Source: Mycoplasma buteonis (lineage in GTDB: Bacteria > Bacillota_I > Bacilli_A > Mycoplasmatales > Metamycoplasmataceae). From it: a DNA stretch of 64,000 nt. This document shows positions 13,878 to 25,318 of the stretch, piece by piece (position 1 is the stretch's first letter; the number at the start of each line of letters is the position of its first letter). The notes under the pieces were generated by a model that worked only from the letters and a program-made list of their open reading frames with translations, did not search any database and had not been told where the DNA came from. Made by a program: the position numbers and the translations under genes. The stretch covers positions 62,001-126,000 of the forward strand of contig NZ_JPOK01000005.1 in the NCBI RefSeq assembly GCF_000733865.1. Reading direction: 5' to 3'.

Positions 13878-16247
13878 ATGGAATTTTTAAAATACGATGT
13901 TAAAAATAAAAAAATTTCACAAGTTAAATTTGATAAAAAAGTTGTGGCTAAAACAGAAAGCATTTTTTCTTTAGGGAATGGACATATTGGAATTCGAAGT
14001 GCTGATGAAGAAAGAACGATTTACAATAAAGAAGATTTTTTTGTCAACGGATTATTTAATAAAGATAATAAAAATGAAGTTAGCGAATTAGCTAATTTAG
14101 CAGATTCTTTATCAACTCCTATTTATTTTGATGGTGAAGAATTTGAGGTTTCTCCTGAAGATACTTATGAAAAAACTCTTTATATAAAAGAAGGAATTTT
14201 AATCAGAAAAGTAATTGCCAAAAGAGGCGAAAATAAGTTTGAATTAACATTCGAAAGATTTGTTTCACAAAAAGATTTTGATAAATACGGACAAAAAATA
14301 AAAATAAAAATTTTAAAAGCTGATAATCCTGTTGAAATAGTAATTAAACCAGGTATTAATGGTCAAGTTACAAATAATGGAACTCAACATTTTGAAGAAG
14401 GTTTAAAAATACGTCCGACAAAAGAAAGTCTCCAAATGCAACAAAGAACCACTTTTTCTCGTAGACTAGCTATTCATAATTTACTAACAAAACTTTTTGT
14501 AAATAATAAGCTTATTCTTGGTGGAAACGATGATTATGTAATTGAAATAAAACGTAGAAAAATTGAATTTAAAATTAAGCAAGTTTTAAAAGAAGGTGAT
14601 TGTTTAGAACTAGAAAAATTAATGTCAGTTAACACTTCCGTTGATAATAAAAAATGTTTAATTACAGATTCTAAAGTTGTTAAAAATGCACAAGAAAATT
14701 TAGATTTCTTACTTAATACAAGCTATAAAAAAATGAAAAATGATTCAATTGCAGCTATGCAAGAAAAAGTTTGAAATCGTTTTGATGTTAAAATTGAAGG
14801 AAATGATGAAGCTGAATATGATTCTTTAGCTTTAGATTTTGGAATTTTTCATTTAAATAATTTTGTTCCAACTAATTCTGAAAATAAAAATGTTGGAGCA
14901 AAAGGTTTAAGTGGTGAAGGATATCAAGGCCATACTTATTGAGATACCGAATTTTTCATTAATCCAGTTTATTTATTTAATGATCCTAAAGTAGTTCGCA
15001 ATTTACTTACATACCGTTATAAAGGAATTGAGGGTGCAAGATTAAAAGCACAAGAACAAAAAGAACGTGCTGAGGAATCAAATCTCCAAGGTGCTCAATT
15101 TCCTTGAGAAATGGCTTGACCTACCGAAGGTGAGGTTTGTCCATACTGAGGACAAGCTGATGTTGTTACAGGCAAGCAAGTACCAATTGCTTCCAGAAGA
15201 CAAGAAATTCATGTTTCAGCGGACGTAGCATATGCAGTTAATCAGTACTTTAATGTAACAAAAGATATTGAATTTATGAAACAAATGGGATATGAAATGA
15301 TAATTGATACAGCGTGATTTTATGTAAATCGTGCAGAAGAGCAAGCTGATGGAACTTTTGAAATAAAAGATGTTATGGGACCAAATGAATATAAAGGAAA
15401 CATTGATAATAACGCTTATATTAATATGATGGCAAAACATAATATTGAATTAGCCCTTAATTATATTAAAGATTTAAAGCGGACAGACAAAATTCTTTAT
15501 CAGTCAATTATTGATAAAATTCCTTACAGAATTAATGTTTCTAAAATGGAACATGTCCTTAGAAAATTAAAACAACAACATCCAAATGAAAATAAAATTA
15601 TTGCAGAAAACGATCAATTTTTAAAATTACCAAAAATTGACGTTTTACCATTTCAATGTTTAGGTGATGCAGGTAAGAAATTATTTACTACAGCAGAAGG
15701 ACATAAAAGATTATGTTCACAACTTGTTAAACAAGCTGATGTTGTCCTTTTAATCAACATTTTACCTCACTTTTATGATCGTGAAATTCGCCAAGCTAAC
15801 TTTGAATATTATGAACCTCTAACAACTCATGATTCTTCTCTGTCACCTGCAACTTATGCTATTGAAGCTGTTAGATTAAATAAATTAAAAAAAGCCTATG
15901 AACTTTTTAAATACGGAATTAATATAGATTTAGGTCCAAAAATGCATACTTCTGATGCGGGAATTCATGCTGGTTCACTTGCTGCAATTTATCAAATGAT
16001 CGTTTTTGGTTTTGGTGGTTTAGATTGACATAATAATGAATTGCATATAAATCCTAAATTACCTGACAATTGAAGTAAATTAAGCTATAAATTCTGATAT
16101 CAAAATACTCAATTAGAAATTAATATTAATAAAAAAGAATTTACAGTTAAAAATATAACTCAAAATAAAATTGTAGAAATTTATATAAATAATAAACGTG
16201 AATTTATTGGTGTACAGAATAAAACTTTTGAGGTAGTTAATGATTAA
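13878..16247 (+). CDS. maltose phosphorylase-type glycosyl hydrolase, family GH65
   Basis: This 789-residue protein belongs to GH65, which splits alpha-linked disaccharides with phosphate to beta-glucose 1-phosphate and glucose. The N-terminal super-sandwich begins with SLGNGHIGIR (residues about 33-42), the helical barrel contains the WDTE segment and the catalytic motif GPNEY with the acid Glu (about residue 503), and HTSDAGIHAGSL lies near the C-terminus, the phosphate-binding region. GAGGTAG upstream of the ATG serves as ribosome binding site, 8 bases after the glucosidase stop. The following beta-phosphoglucomutase gene makes maltose the likely substrate, since its product needs that enzyme; kojibiose or trehalose are less likely. 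Confidence 0.92.
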
Positions 16248-16905
16248 AGGATTTATTTTTGATTTAGACGGAGTTATTACAGATACTGCAAACTTACACT
16301 ATAAAGCTTGAAAAAATAAAGTTCAAGAACTTGGCATTGAATACAGTGAAAGTGAAAATGAAAAATTAAGAGGCTTACCACGTAAAGCAACTTTAGAAGC
16401 AATTTTAAAATTAAAAAATCCAGATATAAAATTATCTGAAAAGCAGTTAGATGAAATTTGTGAAGCAAAAAATCAAGAATATATTAAATTGCTAAATACT
16501 GAAATTACTCAAAATTCAATATTACCTGGAATTAAAAAATTTTTAGAGCAAGCTAAAAAAAATAAAATAAAAATAGCCATTGCATCAAGTAGTTACAATG
16601 CTCCGCTTATTTTAAAAAAATTGGAAGTTATTGATTTGTTTGATTATATTGTGTTTCCTGGTGATTTGAAAAAAGGAAAACCTGATCCTGAAATTTTTCT
16701 TAAAGCAGCTGAAGGACTAAATTTGAATGTAAATGAATGTGTTGGTTTTGAAGATGCAATAGCCGGAATAGAAAGTATTAAAGCAGCTAATATGTTTTCG
16801 GTAGCAATTAAAAATGGTTCATCAGAAGATTATTGCAAAGCAGATTTAATTTTAGAAACAACCGCTAGTTTAGATTTTGATTTTATTATTCAAAAATTTA
16901 GTTAA
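16240..16905 (+). CDS. pgmB: beta-phosphoglucomutase
   Basis: The protein has 221 residues, the usual length. It is a haloacid dehalogenase-fold mutase that turns beta-glucose 1-phosphate from the phosphorylase upstream into glucose 6-phosphate. The nucleophile motif DLDGVITDTA is at residues 8-17, a cap domain with the LRGLPR loop follows, SSS at about 114-116 is motif II, and FEDAIAGI carries the C-terminal acidic motif. The start overlaps the end of the GH65 gene by 8 bases, consistent with translational coupling. It closes the alpha-glucan operon and is followed by a terminator. Confidence 0.94.
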
Positions 16906-16920
16906 ATTTTAATTATTTTA

Positions 16921-16948
16921 AAATGTGAAAAGTTTTTCACATTTTTTA
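16921..16948 (+). terminator. terminator of the alpha-glucan operon
   Basis: AAATGTGAAAA pairs with TTTTTCACATTT around a very short loop, followed by more T. It closes the operon after pgmB. Confidence 0.75.
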
Positions 16949-17079
16949 TTTTATTAAATTCAGTGTATTTAATTTTTTTAACACTGTAATATAGGGATAT
17001 TAGTAAAAATAATTCTAAAAAAATTATTTTTGAAATTTAAAAAATAACAAAAAATCAGAAGAAAAGTCTTAATAAATTT

Positions 17080-17085
17080 ATAATA
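17080..17085 (+). promoter_or_regulatory. -10 box of the Bmp transporter operon
   Basis: TATAAT lies 45 bases before the ATG at 17130, within an AT-rich leader that carries a CGAGG ribosome binding site at 17111-17115. Confidence 0.4.
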
Positions 17086-17129
17086 ATAATTCATAAACAT
17101 GCAAAAAATTCGAGGTATTTATAAGTATT

Positions 17130-18449
17130 ATGAAAAAAATGAAATTTTTATTGTTATCAGGGTTAACAGCTGTTTCAGCTTTTCCTTTAGTTGCTGCCGC
17201 ATGTGGTAACACAGATACTAAACCAGCTTCATACATTAAAGAAGATAAAAGAATCGCTACTTTAGTTGCTAATAATTCTTTAACAGCAGATTATGTTGCT
17301 GAACATACAAAAAGTAAAGCACTTGAAGTGGCTTTAGTAACAGATGCTGGAAATGTTACAGATAAATCATTTAACCAATCATCTTGAGAAGCACTCAATA
17401 AACTTTATGATCAAAGTGGTGGTAAAATCAAAATTAGACAACTTAAACCAAGTGGAACAGATTATGAATCACAATACATTAATTTATTATCAAAAACTTC
17501 TGCTACTGTTTGAGTTCTTTCAGGTTTTAAACACAACGATCCAATTAGTAAGTTTTTAAAAAATGCAGAAACTAAGAAACAAATGATGGACAAAAAAATT
17601 GTTATCGTTTGTGTTGACTTTTCTTTAAGTTCTGATGTTTATCCATACGCATACAGTCTTTTATTCAAAGTTGAACAATCATCATGAATCGTGGGTAACG
17701 CTACTGCAAATTATTTATCACAAGTATACTCAAGTGATGCTGCTAAGAGATTAGCTGTGTCATTTGGTGGAGGAGCTTTTGGAGGTGTTACAGATTATAA
17801 TATTGGTTTTGAACGTGGACTATTAGCTTGAAATAAAGCAAATGCTGATAAAAAAGTTAAAACTAATTCTTCATCAGTTCCACTTAACTCAGGATTTGAA
17901 CCAAACGATTCTATGAGAAACGTTATTAACTCAGTAATTGGTGAAAATCCATCAGTTATTTTACCTGTTGCTGGACCTGCTACACAAGAAACAGTTGGTA
18001 AATTAGATCAAGATACTAAATACAATGATGTTAAAGTTATTGGTGTTGACGTTGATCAATCATTAACCTACCCAAGTAATTCATCACAAAACGGAAGATT
18101 TTTAACAAGCATTACCAAAAATATTGCACAAGCAGTTTACGATGTTATTCTTGCTACAAAATTAGATTTAGATACTAAAGATCTTTCTGTTAAAGGTGCA
18201 AACGGAGAATTACAAGGTAAAATTCTTAATAAAGGTTTAGACTCAGGATGAGTAGGTTACAGTGAACCACACATTCAAAATGCAGACCATAAAAGAATTA
18301 TGACAGCTGCACTAGCAAGTGCAAAACAAGCATACGAATCATTATCTGCTGAAGATAAAAATAATTTAACTTCATTGACTGTTAATGGTACAGCACAAGA
18401 AAATGTTCAAAATGCATTAAATTTATTAGCACAAGAAATCAACAAGTAA
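17130..18449 (+). CDS. Bmp-family substrate-binding lipoprotein of nucleoside-type ABC importer
   Basis: The 439-residue protein has a lipoprotein signal peptide with lipobox VAAAC (Cys25) and a periplasmic-binding-protein fold of the BMP/PnrA/Med family. The family signature VALVTDAGNVTDKSFNQSSW starts near residue 68; VIGVDVDQ and the GWVGY region are further family features. In this family the ligand is usually a purine nucleoside, captured outside and handed to the permeases. The three genes that follow encode the ATPase and two permeases. ATG 17139 is an alternative start. A hairpin after the stop probably reduces read-through so that the binding protein exceeds the membrane parts. Confidence 0.92.
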
Positions 18450-18469
18450 TATTAAGAACATAAATATAA

Positions 18470-18503
18470 TAAATAATAGTAATACTATTATTTATTTTAT
18501 TTT
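18470..18503 (+). terminator. hairpin attenuator between binding protein and ATPase
   Basis: ATAAATAATAG and CTATTATTTAT form an 11-bp AT-only stem with a 5-base loop, followed by TTATTTT and T5. Its strength is doubtful because it has almost no G-C pairs; it would allow partial read-through into the ABC genes. Confidence 0.5.
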
Positions 18504-18553
18504 TCTAATAAATATAATTACAACTACGAAATTTATTATAAAAAAGGAAAAAA

Positions 18554-20872
18554 ATGGAAAAATTCAACGCAATTGAGTTTAATGAGATTTCCAAATATTT
18601 TGGTGAGATTAAAGCCAATCAAGATATAACATTTGAGGTAAAAAAAGGATCAATTCACGCATTAATTGGTGAAAATGGTGCTGGGAAAAGTACTTTAATG
18701 TCTATATTATTTGGTCTTTATCAACCTGATAAAGGAACAATCAAAGTAAATGGTAAAGAAGTGTTAATTAAAGGACCAAATGATGCTAATTCTCTTGGTA
18801 TTGGTATGGTTCACCAACACTTTAAATTAGTTGATGTTTATACTAATCTTGAAAATATTATTTTGGGTGATGAACCATATAATAAAACTTCAAGAGTTAT
18901 TGATTATAAACCTGCAATTCAAAAAATTAAAACAATTCAAAATGCTTTTAATTTACATTTTGATTTGAATAGAATTACTGGTAAAGAAACTGTTGCGACA
19001 CAACAAAAAGTCGAAATTATGAAAATGCTTTATCGTGATTCAGAAATTTTAATTTTTGACGAACCTACTGCTGTGCTAACAGACGAAGAAATTCAAGGAT
19101 TACTTCATACTTTTAAATTATTCCGTGAGCAAGGGAAAACAATTTTATTTATTTCACATAAACTTGCCGAAATTAAAGAAGTTGCTGATAATGCAACAGT
19201 TATTAGACATGGTAAAGTTATGGGTAACTTCAAAGTTGCTGATGTTTCAATTGAAGAGATGGCTCGAAGAATGGTGGGTAGTGATGTTGAAATTGTTCGT
19301 AATGAATATTCAGACACAAGCAAAAATGATGTTATTCTAAAATTAGAAGATGTTTCAACTGCTGGCGAAAAACCTTTAAAACACGCTTCACTAGAAATTA
19401 GAGCTGGTGAAATTGTGGCAATTGCTGGTGTTGAAGGTAATGGACAAACAGATTTAGAATATGTAATTAGCGGTATGACAAAACCTACAACTGGTTCTGT
19501 TTTATATCGTAAAACTGAATTAGTTAAAAATAGAATTGAAAATATCAAAAAATCACACCGAAATAATAAATTTATAAATTTAGGTCTTTCATTATTTTTT
19601 GCAATCATTGGTTTTGCATTACTATTTATACCTTTTGAAAGAAATGATCTGAAAAGTGTTGCAGAAGTATTTGCAGGTTTCTCGTTATTTCTATCAGTTT
19701 TATTCTTATTTATTTTATTAAACAGTATTTTTAAATTTACAAATATATTTCAAAAAGCATTAGGTGGTAAAGAAGCTTATCGTGAGCATTTTGCTAGTCA
19801 AAAATATGACGTAAAATTTATTAACAACCTTAATAAAATTCATCTTATAGCAGTTATTGGTTTTGTGCTTTTAGCTCTTTTATCTTTAACTTTATTATTT
19901 GAAAAAACTTATTTTTATGGAGCGATTATTGTTTTAGTTATTTTAATTGCCACTTTTATACCTGTTATTTATCTAAAAGTATTGTTTTATAAAAATTATT
20001 CAAAATTATTTGTTCGTACAAATGGACATTTAGCTTCATTAATTTTATTCGAATTATTACAATATGGTTCAGCTTTAATTCTTTTAGCATTTTCATTTAA
20101 AGCTATTTTAAGTAATTCATATTCAAGTGACTTTATTTACCCTGTTATTTTTGCATTAGTATTGTTATTTATTTCAGGATTTGGTAAATTATTATTTTTA
20201 TCATTTACTCATCAAAAAGATTCGAAAGTTGCTGATAATGATTTTATTGAAATTTCACAAAATTCTGTTTATGACATTTCTAAATTAGGATTTTCATTTA
20301 TCCCTTCAGATCGCCACAAACATGGATTAGTGCTTGACTATAATATTAAATCTAATACTGTTTTACGTAGATTATGAGATCCTACATATGTCAAACTATC
20401 TATTTTAAAATCAAAAGCCATTAAGCAAGAAAACGACAGTATTATTGAAAAATATGATGTTCGTGGTGCACGTAGAGGTCTTTCAATGGCACGTTCACTT
20501 TCTGGTGGTAATCAACAAAAATTTATTGTTGGTAGAGAAATGAATGCTCCACACGATTTTATCTTAATTGTGCAACCAACTAGAGGTCTTGATGTTGGAG
20601 CGATAAAAAATATTCATAATCAAATTTTGGCTGAAAAACAAAAAGGGAAAGCGATTTTACTAATTTCTTATGAGTTAGATGAAGTTTTAGCTTTAGCTGA
20701 CAAAATTGCAGTTATTAATGGTGGTGAAATTTTAACCGTTAAAGAAGCAAGAGATTTAACACGTACTGAAATTGGTATTTATATGGCACATAAAGGTAAC
20801 TCAAAAGAGAAAAACCTTATTAGTCAGGAAGGAAGAGATGAAACAAACCAACAATCATTCCTTGTTATCTAA
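18554..20872 (+). CDS. nucleoside-type ABC transporter ATPase with six-helix membrane insert
   Basis: The protein has 772 residues against about 510 for its family (double-NBD ATPases of RbsA/NupO type). NBD1 has Walker A GENGAGKST (39-47), Walker B IFDEPT (167-172) and GKETVATQQ in place of a canonical signature. NBD2 starts with the family's degenerate P-loop GVEGNGQTDL, then is interrupted at about residue 325 by roughly 245 residues containing six hydrophobic segments (about 339-360, 368-393, 429-450, 454-480, 493-518, 525-550). The fold resumes at FSFIPSDRHKHGL (about 577), followed by LSGGNQQK (649-656) and QPTRGLDVGA. AAAAGGA precedes the ATG. The order bmp-ATPase-permease-permease supports its role in powering uptake. 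Confidence 0.92.
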
Positions 20873-22466
20873 AGCAAGAAACTTTTTTATGTTTGATGAT
20901 CGTGTTGTTACACGTAGAAAAACGTATGCTTCACTTTGATCAATTTTTATTGGTTTAGCAGTTGCATCATTGATTTACTGAATTATTACAATTTCTGGTG
21001 ATAATCCTGCTTCACCTTTTACATTTATTTATTACTTATTTACATTTGCATTTGATAGTGATACATTATCAGTTTACAGATTAATTGGATACTTTTTAAT
21101 TTTCGCTTTTGCTGGTTTAGGAGTAGCAATTGGATTTAAATCTGGTTTATTTAATATTGGTATTGCGGGACAAATGCAATTACCAGCAATTCTATTTTTT
21201 GCAATTATTATTCTTGCTAAGGTAGATATTGAAAACGTTTCATTCGGATTGTTATTTGCTGGATTTTTACTTTTTATTGTTGTTTCCATGTTTATCGGAG
21301 CTTTTGCTGGATTTTTAAAAGCTTACTTTAATGTTCATGAAGTTATTTCAACAATTTTTCTTAACTGAATTGTTACATATATAGGTGTTTACTTATTTAC
21401 ACGTGTTAATAATGTTTTTGATTTAACTACTTTTGATTATTTACTTGAAACACATGGTACTAAACAAATTTTAATTAGCAATGAACAAACAGCAAATTTC
21501 TTAATCATTGGTGTAGTTTTACTTCTAGCACTTTGTGTTACATTTTGATTTATTTATCAACACACTACTATTGGTTATAAAATGAAAATGGTAGGTTTAA
21601 ATAAAACTAACTCAAAATATGTTGGAATTAATGAAAAATTAACAACTATTATCACAATGGCCATCTCTGGTGGACTTGCTGGTATTGCGGGTTTCTTTTA
21701 TACAATTATTATTTCAAAAAATTATGGTGGAGATAGTGTTCCGTTAACTATTGGTTTTGAAGCTATTGCTATTGCTCTTATTGCACTTAATAGTCCGATT
21801 GGAGTTCTTTTTGCAGGATTACTTTATGCAATAATTTACAATGGTCAATCAGGATTCCAATTATTAGAAGGTTCTCAAATGGTTGGTCCAGACTTTTTCC
21901 CTATTATTAATGGTATTATTATTTTCTTATCAGCCTTAGCCATTATTTTCTATAAATTTAAACCACTTCGTGGAACGATTAAGTTCGTTTATTTACTTTT
22001 TAATAAAGAGTATTGACAAAACAAAAAATTACGTTCTCAATCTGGAATGAAATACTTATTTAAAGAATATTTTGCAATTAAAAAGTTATATTTCATTAAT
22101 TGAAAATTAAAATCTAAATTTAGAAAAAATGTTAGAGCTTATGAAAACTATGTTGCTCAAAAAATTAATGAAATTAATAAGCTAGAAAATCAAATTAAAA
22201 ATGAAGATGATGTTTTAGTTAAAAAGAATGTCCAAAATCAAGTTTTAGATATTTATAACGATATTGCTGTTGAAAAATTTAAATATCTTAAAATGCGCGA
22301 AGAATTCGGGTTAAATAAATACTACGATGCAAAAAATAAATTTAAAAATCAAATTTATTCAAGAAAAGTAGCTTTCAGAAGTTTAAAGGAAAAACTTTTC
22401 ATGGATTTTGTTAAAGAATTTAATGCTAAAATCTTTGGTAAAAAAGAAGAAAGAGAGGTTAAATAA
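20838..22466 (+). CDS. ABC transporter permease (NupP/YufP-like) with charged C-terminal tail
   Basis: This 542-residue permease belongs to the branched-chain amino acid/ribose permease superfamily used with Bmp proteins. About ten hydrophobic segments lie in residues 35-380, with the conserved region GLVGLN-like KMKMVGLNKTNSKYVGIN and GGLAGIAGF. After FNKEYW (about residue 392) follows an unusual 150-residue tail, highly charged and probably coiled coil, facing the cytoplasm. The start ATG 20838 overlaps the ATPase gene by 35 bases and has GGAAGGAAGAG immediately upstream. It ends with TAATG, sharing one base with the next permease. Confidence 0.9.
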
Positions 22467-23407
22467 TGGAATTAGTTATTTCATTTACAGGTTTTTTCTT
22501 CTGTTTAATCCTTTTAGGCACGCTTTCTGGTATTTTCTCAGAGCGTGTTGGTATTGTAAATATTGCAATTAACGGTTTCATGGTTTTTGGAGCACTAATG
22601 TACACACTTATTAGTGTTGTGGTTTATAAAATCGCTGGAACATACGGTTCTGCATGGAATCAAATTTGAATTACAGTTTTAGCGGCCATTTTTACAAGTT
22701 TATTCGCTGTTCTATTTGGATTCGCTACTATAAAATTAAAATCAGATCAAACAATTTCTGGTTTTGCGATTAACAGTTTAAGTGTTGGTATCACATCAGT
22801 TCTTGTTCTTATTTTACTTGGTGTTACAGACGCTGGTATTGCTCTTAATTTTGGTGATAGACAAGAATTAGCATTAAAACCAGATACATCTTGACTTAAT
22901 TTAGTTTCTTTTAAAGTTGTTGTTACTATTCTTGTTGTTTTATTCTCATGATTTGCACTACAAAAAACTCGTTGAGGACTTAGATTTAAAGCTATTGGTG
23001 AAAATCCTCAAGCTGCAGACGTTGCGGGTGTAAATGTTAATAAAACTAAATGACAAGGTGTTCTAATTGCAGGATTCATAGCTGGTATTGCAGGTTCTAT
23101 ATATGCACAGTCAAATACTACTGCTTTTAGTTTAACAAAAGATGTTCAAGGACTAGGATTTATAGCTCTTGCTATCATGATTACTTCAAGATGAAAAGTA
23201 ACATTATCAATTGTTGTATCATTATTTTTCTCTGCGCTTTTATCATTATCATTCTATGGAGTTTCCCTATTTGACTGAATTTTACCTTATAAAGACTTAA
23301 TTTCACTTCTTCCATATTTAATCACACTGATTATTATGATTGCAACAAGTAAAAACTCAGTTGGTCCAGCAGCTGCAGGTATACCGTACGATAAATCTAA
23401 GAGATAA
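22466..23407 (+). CDS. ABC transporter permease (NupQ/YufQ-like)
   Basis: The 313-residue protein is the second permease of the importer. About nine hydrophobic segments and the conserved patterns GIVNIAINGFM near residue 32, FKAIGENPQAADVAGVNV and AGIAGSIYA place it in the same superfamily. It starts on the last base of the preceding stop codon (TAATG) with GAGAGG upstream, so translation is coupled. Together the two permeases form a heterodimeric channel energised by the double-NBD ATPase. A strong terminator follows. Confidence 0.93.
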
Positions 23408-23440
23408 ATATTTTCTCACATTTATTTTCTAAAACAAAAA

Positions 23441-23479
23441 AACTCTCTTTTAACTATTAGATTAAAAGAGAGTTTTTTC
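23441..23479 (+). terminator. strong Rho-independent terminator
   Basis: AACTCTCTTTTAA and TTAAAAGAGAGTT form a 13-bp stem with an 8-base loop, followed by T4. It ends the ABC operon. Confidence 0.9.
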
Positions 23480-23499
23480 AATTTAAACAAATTTTAATA

Positions 23500-23513
23500 T
23501 GGAAACGTTTTCA
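23500..23513 (+). promoter_or_regulatory. palindromic operator overlapping a -35 box
   Basis: TGGAAACGTTTTCA is an imperfect palindrome centred on CG that differs at one position from the catabolite-response (cre) consensus TGWAANCGNTNWCA. A -35-like TTCATA at 23510-23515 overlaps it and a TATAAT box lies at 23533-23538 with 17-base spacing. A LacI-family type repressor is the natural reader, but none is encoded in this window. Confidence 0.5.
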
Positions 23514-23585
23514 TAAGAGATTAAAAATTTAGTATAATTAAGAAAGAAATATTTTAATTTGAAATTATAAAAATGGAGAATTAAC

Positions 23586-25133
23586 ATGACTAAAAACTCA
23601 TTGAAAAAATTTTGATTATATTCAATTCCAAGCACTATTTTACCTGTTCTTTTATCAGCATCCTGTATGGAAAAACAAAATAATGAAGTTAAAGAAGATT
23701 ACGAAAATATTAGTTCATGAAAAAAAGATATTATAAAAGAGTTTCCTAGTTTAAAAATAGAGAAGGCATCAAATTTATATGATTTTAGTGCTATTTATAC
23801 TTTTCTTTTGGATTTTTGAAAAAATACAGCTAATGCATCAGCTTCTGAAGATATTAATTCAAAATCTTTTAAAAAAAAGAATAATCCATTCTTAGAATCT
23901 GAATTTAAAATAAATAAGAATAATTATTTTTTAAAACAAGATATTTTTAAAAGTATTAAATTAATTTCTAATAATGAATTTTGGAACTCAAAAGGAGAAG
24001 AGAGAAAGAAAAAATGGATTGAAATTAATCAATTTAATAATTTTTTAAGTTTTTTAATGGATTACCAAAAATATAATTCTAGCCACTCTAATAGCAAAAA
24101 AAATGATGACTTTTCAAAAATATATAAACTAAATACTGAGATTGAACTTAATTCAAATATAGATAAAAAAGAAATTTATAGTTTTAATTCTTTAAATGAA
24201 AAAGATTTTGATATTTTAAACGAAAAAGAAAAAAAGAAAATTTATTTACATCCATATAGAAGAGAAATAAATTATTTATATCGTTATATTGATCCTTGAG
24301 CGTTAATGGATAATGAAAATTTAGGAAAAAATCATTTTAAAAATTATTCTAATTTAAAAGCAATTCAAGATATTTTTTATAAAAAAGAATTTTGAGACTT
24401 TTATAGTGATTATGATAATAATGATTTATGAAATAATTTTACTTTTGATTTTGAGCAAGATAAACAGTTTGCTAAAAATCCTTTAGCTTTTTACTATAAA
24501 GGAAAATCATATAGAAGCATCAAAAATCTTAAATTGTACAAAGTCAATCAAAACAATTTTAGCAACGAAAGTTTAAATAAAATTTTACAAAAATGAATTA
24601 CAAGCGAAAAAATAGATGTAAAGGCTGAAAAATATAAAACTGCAATTTACTTGTTAGATATATTTTCAAATAAAGATGTACCATTTGACATTTATAACTA
24701 TATTTATAATACTCCGACAGCAAAGAAAGTAATAGTTAATCAAAAAGTTGGCTTTTTCGATGTAAATAAAACAAAATGAGAGTACTTTTTAGACAAATGT
24801 AATCATAAAAAAATAGAATTAAATTCTGTATTAGATTATTGAAACGAATTTAAAAAAGAAACTTATTCTTTTTTTGAATATATAGCAGATCAATTTTTAA
24901 ATAATATTACTAGAAGTCATAATTTACTTTCAGCAGAGTATATTTCAGAAGTAAGCAATGATTTGTTTGAAAAAAATAGTTTATTTAAAGATTGAAATTT
25001 AGAAACTTTTGATGAAGAAAATTATAATAACAATTTTGTTCATCATAAATACTTGATTTTTTACGTAGGTTCTGAAGCTGATTTAATTAATTTAGAAATT
25101 TCTGGGAATTTTAATAAAAAAATAATTGATTAA
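23586..25133 (+). CDS. lipoprotein, 515 aa, unknown function
   Basis: A signal peptide ends at the lipobox SASC with Cys27. The mature part is very rich in Lys, Asn, Phe, Tyr and Asp, with no recognisable motif. It is in one open frame because TGA is read as Trp (first at codon 10, within the signal peptide); it also uses TGG at least twice, which is rare in the window. GGAGA is upstream of the ATG. The promoter carries a cre-like palindrome, so expression may depend on nutrients. The strong AT bias exceeds that of the neighbouring transporter genes. It is probably a surface protein specific to a small group of species. Confidence 0.85.
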
Positions 25134-25151
25134 TTAAATTTTAATTATTTT

Positions 25152-25183
25152 AAAAATTCATCCAAACACAGGGTGAATTTTTT
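25152..25183 (+). terminator. Rho-independent terminator
   Basis: AAAAATTCATCC pairs with GGGTGAATTTTT (12 bp with one T-G) around a 7-base loop, with T following. Confidence 0.75.
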
Positions 25184-25318
25184 AAAAATAAATTTTTTCA
25201 ATAAACTAAATATGTTTTACTTTGTTTTTTAATAATATAAATATATTTGTTTTATAATTAATTAAATTTAATTAATTTAATTTTATTCTTCAAATCATAA
25301 TTACTCGAAAGGAACAAA

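Noticed and set aside
25256-25277. Perfect 22-base palindrome of A and T before the RNase J gene
   Set aside because: It consists only of A and T in a very AT-rich gap, so chance is likely; it overlaps a possible -10 box but no operator family fits.
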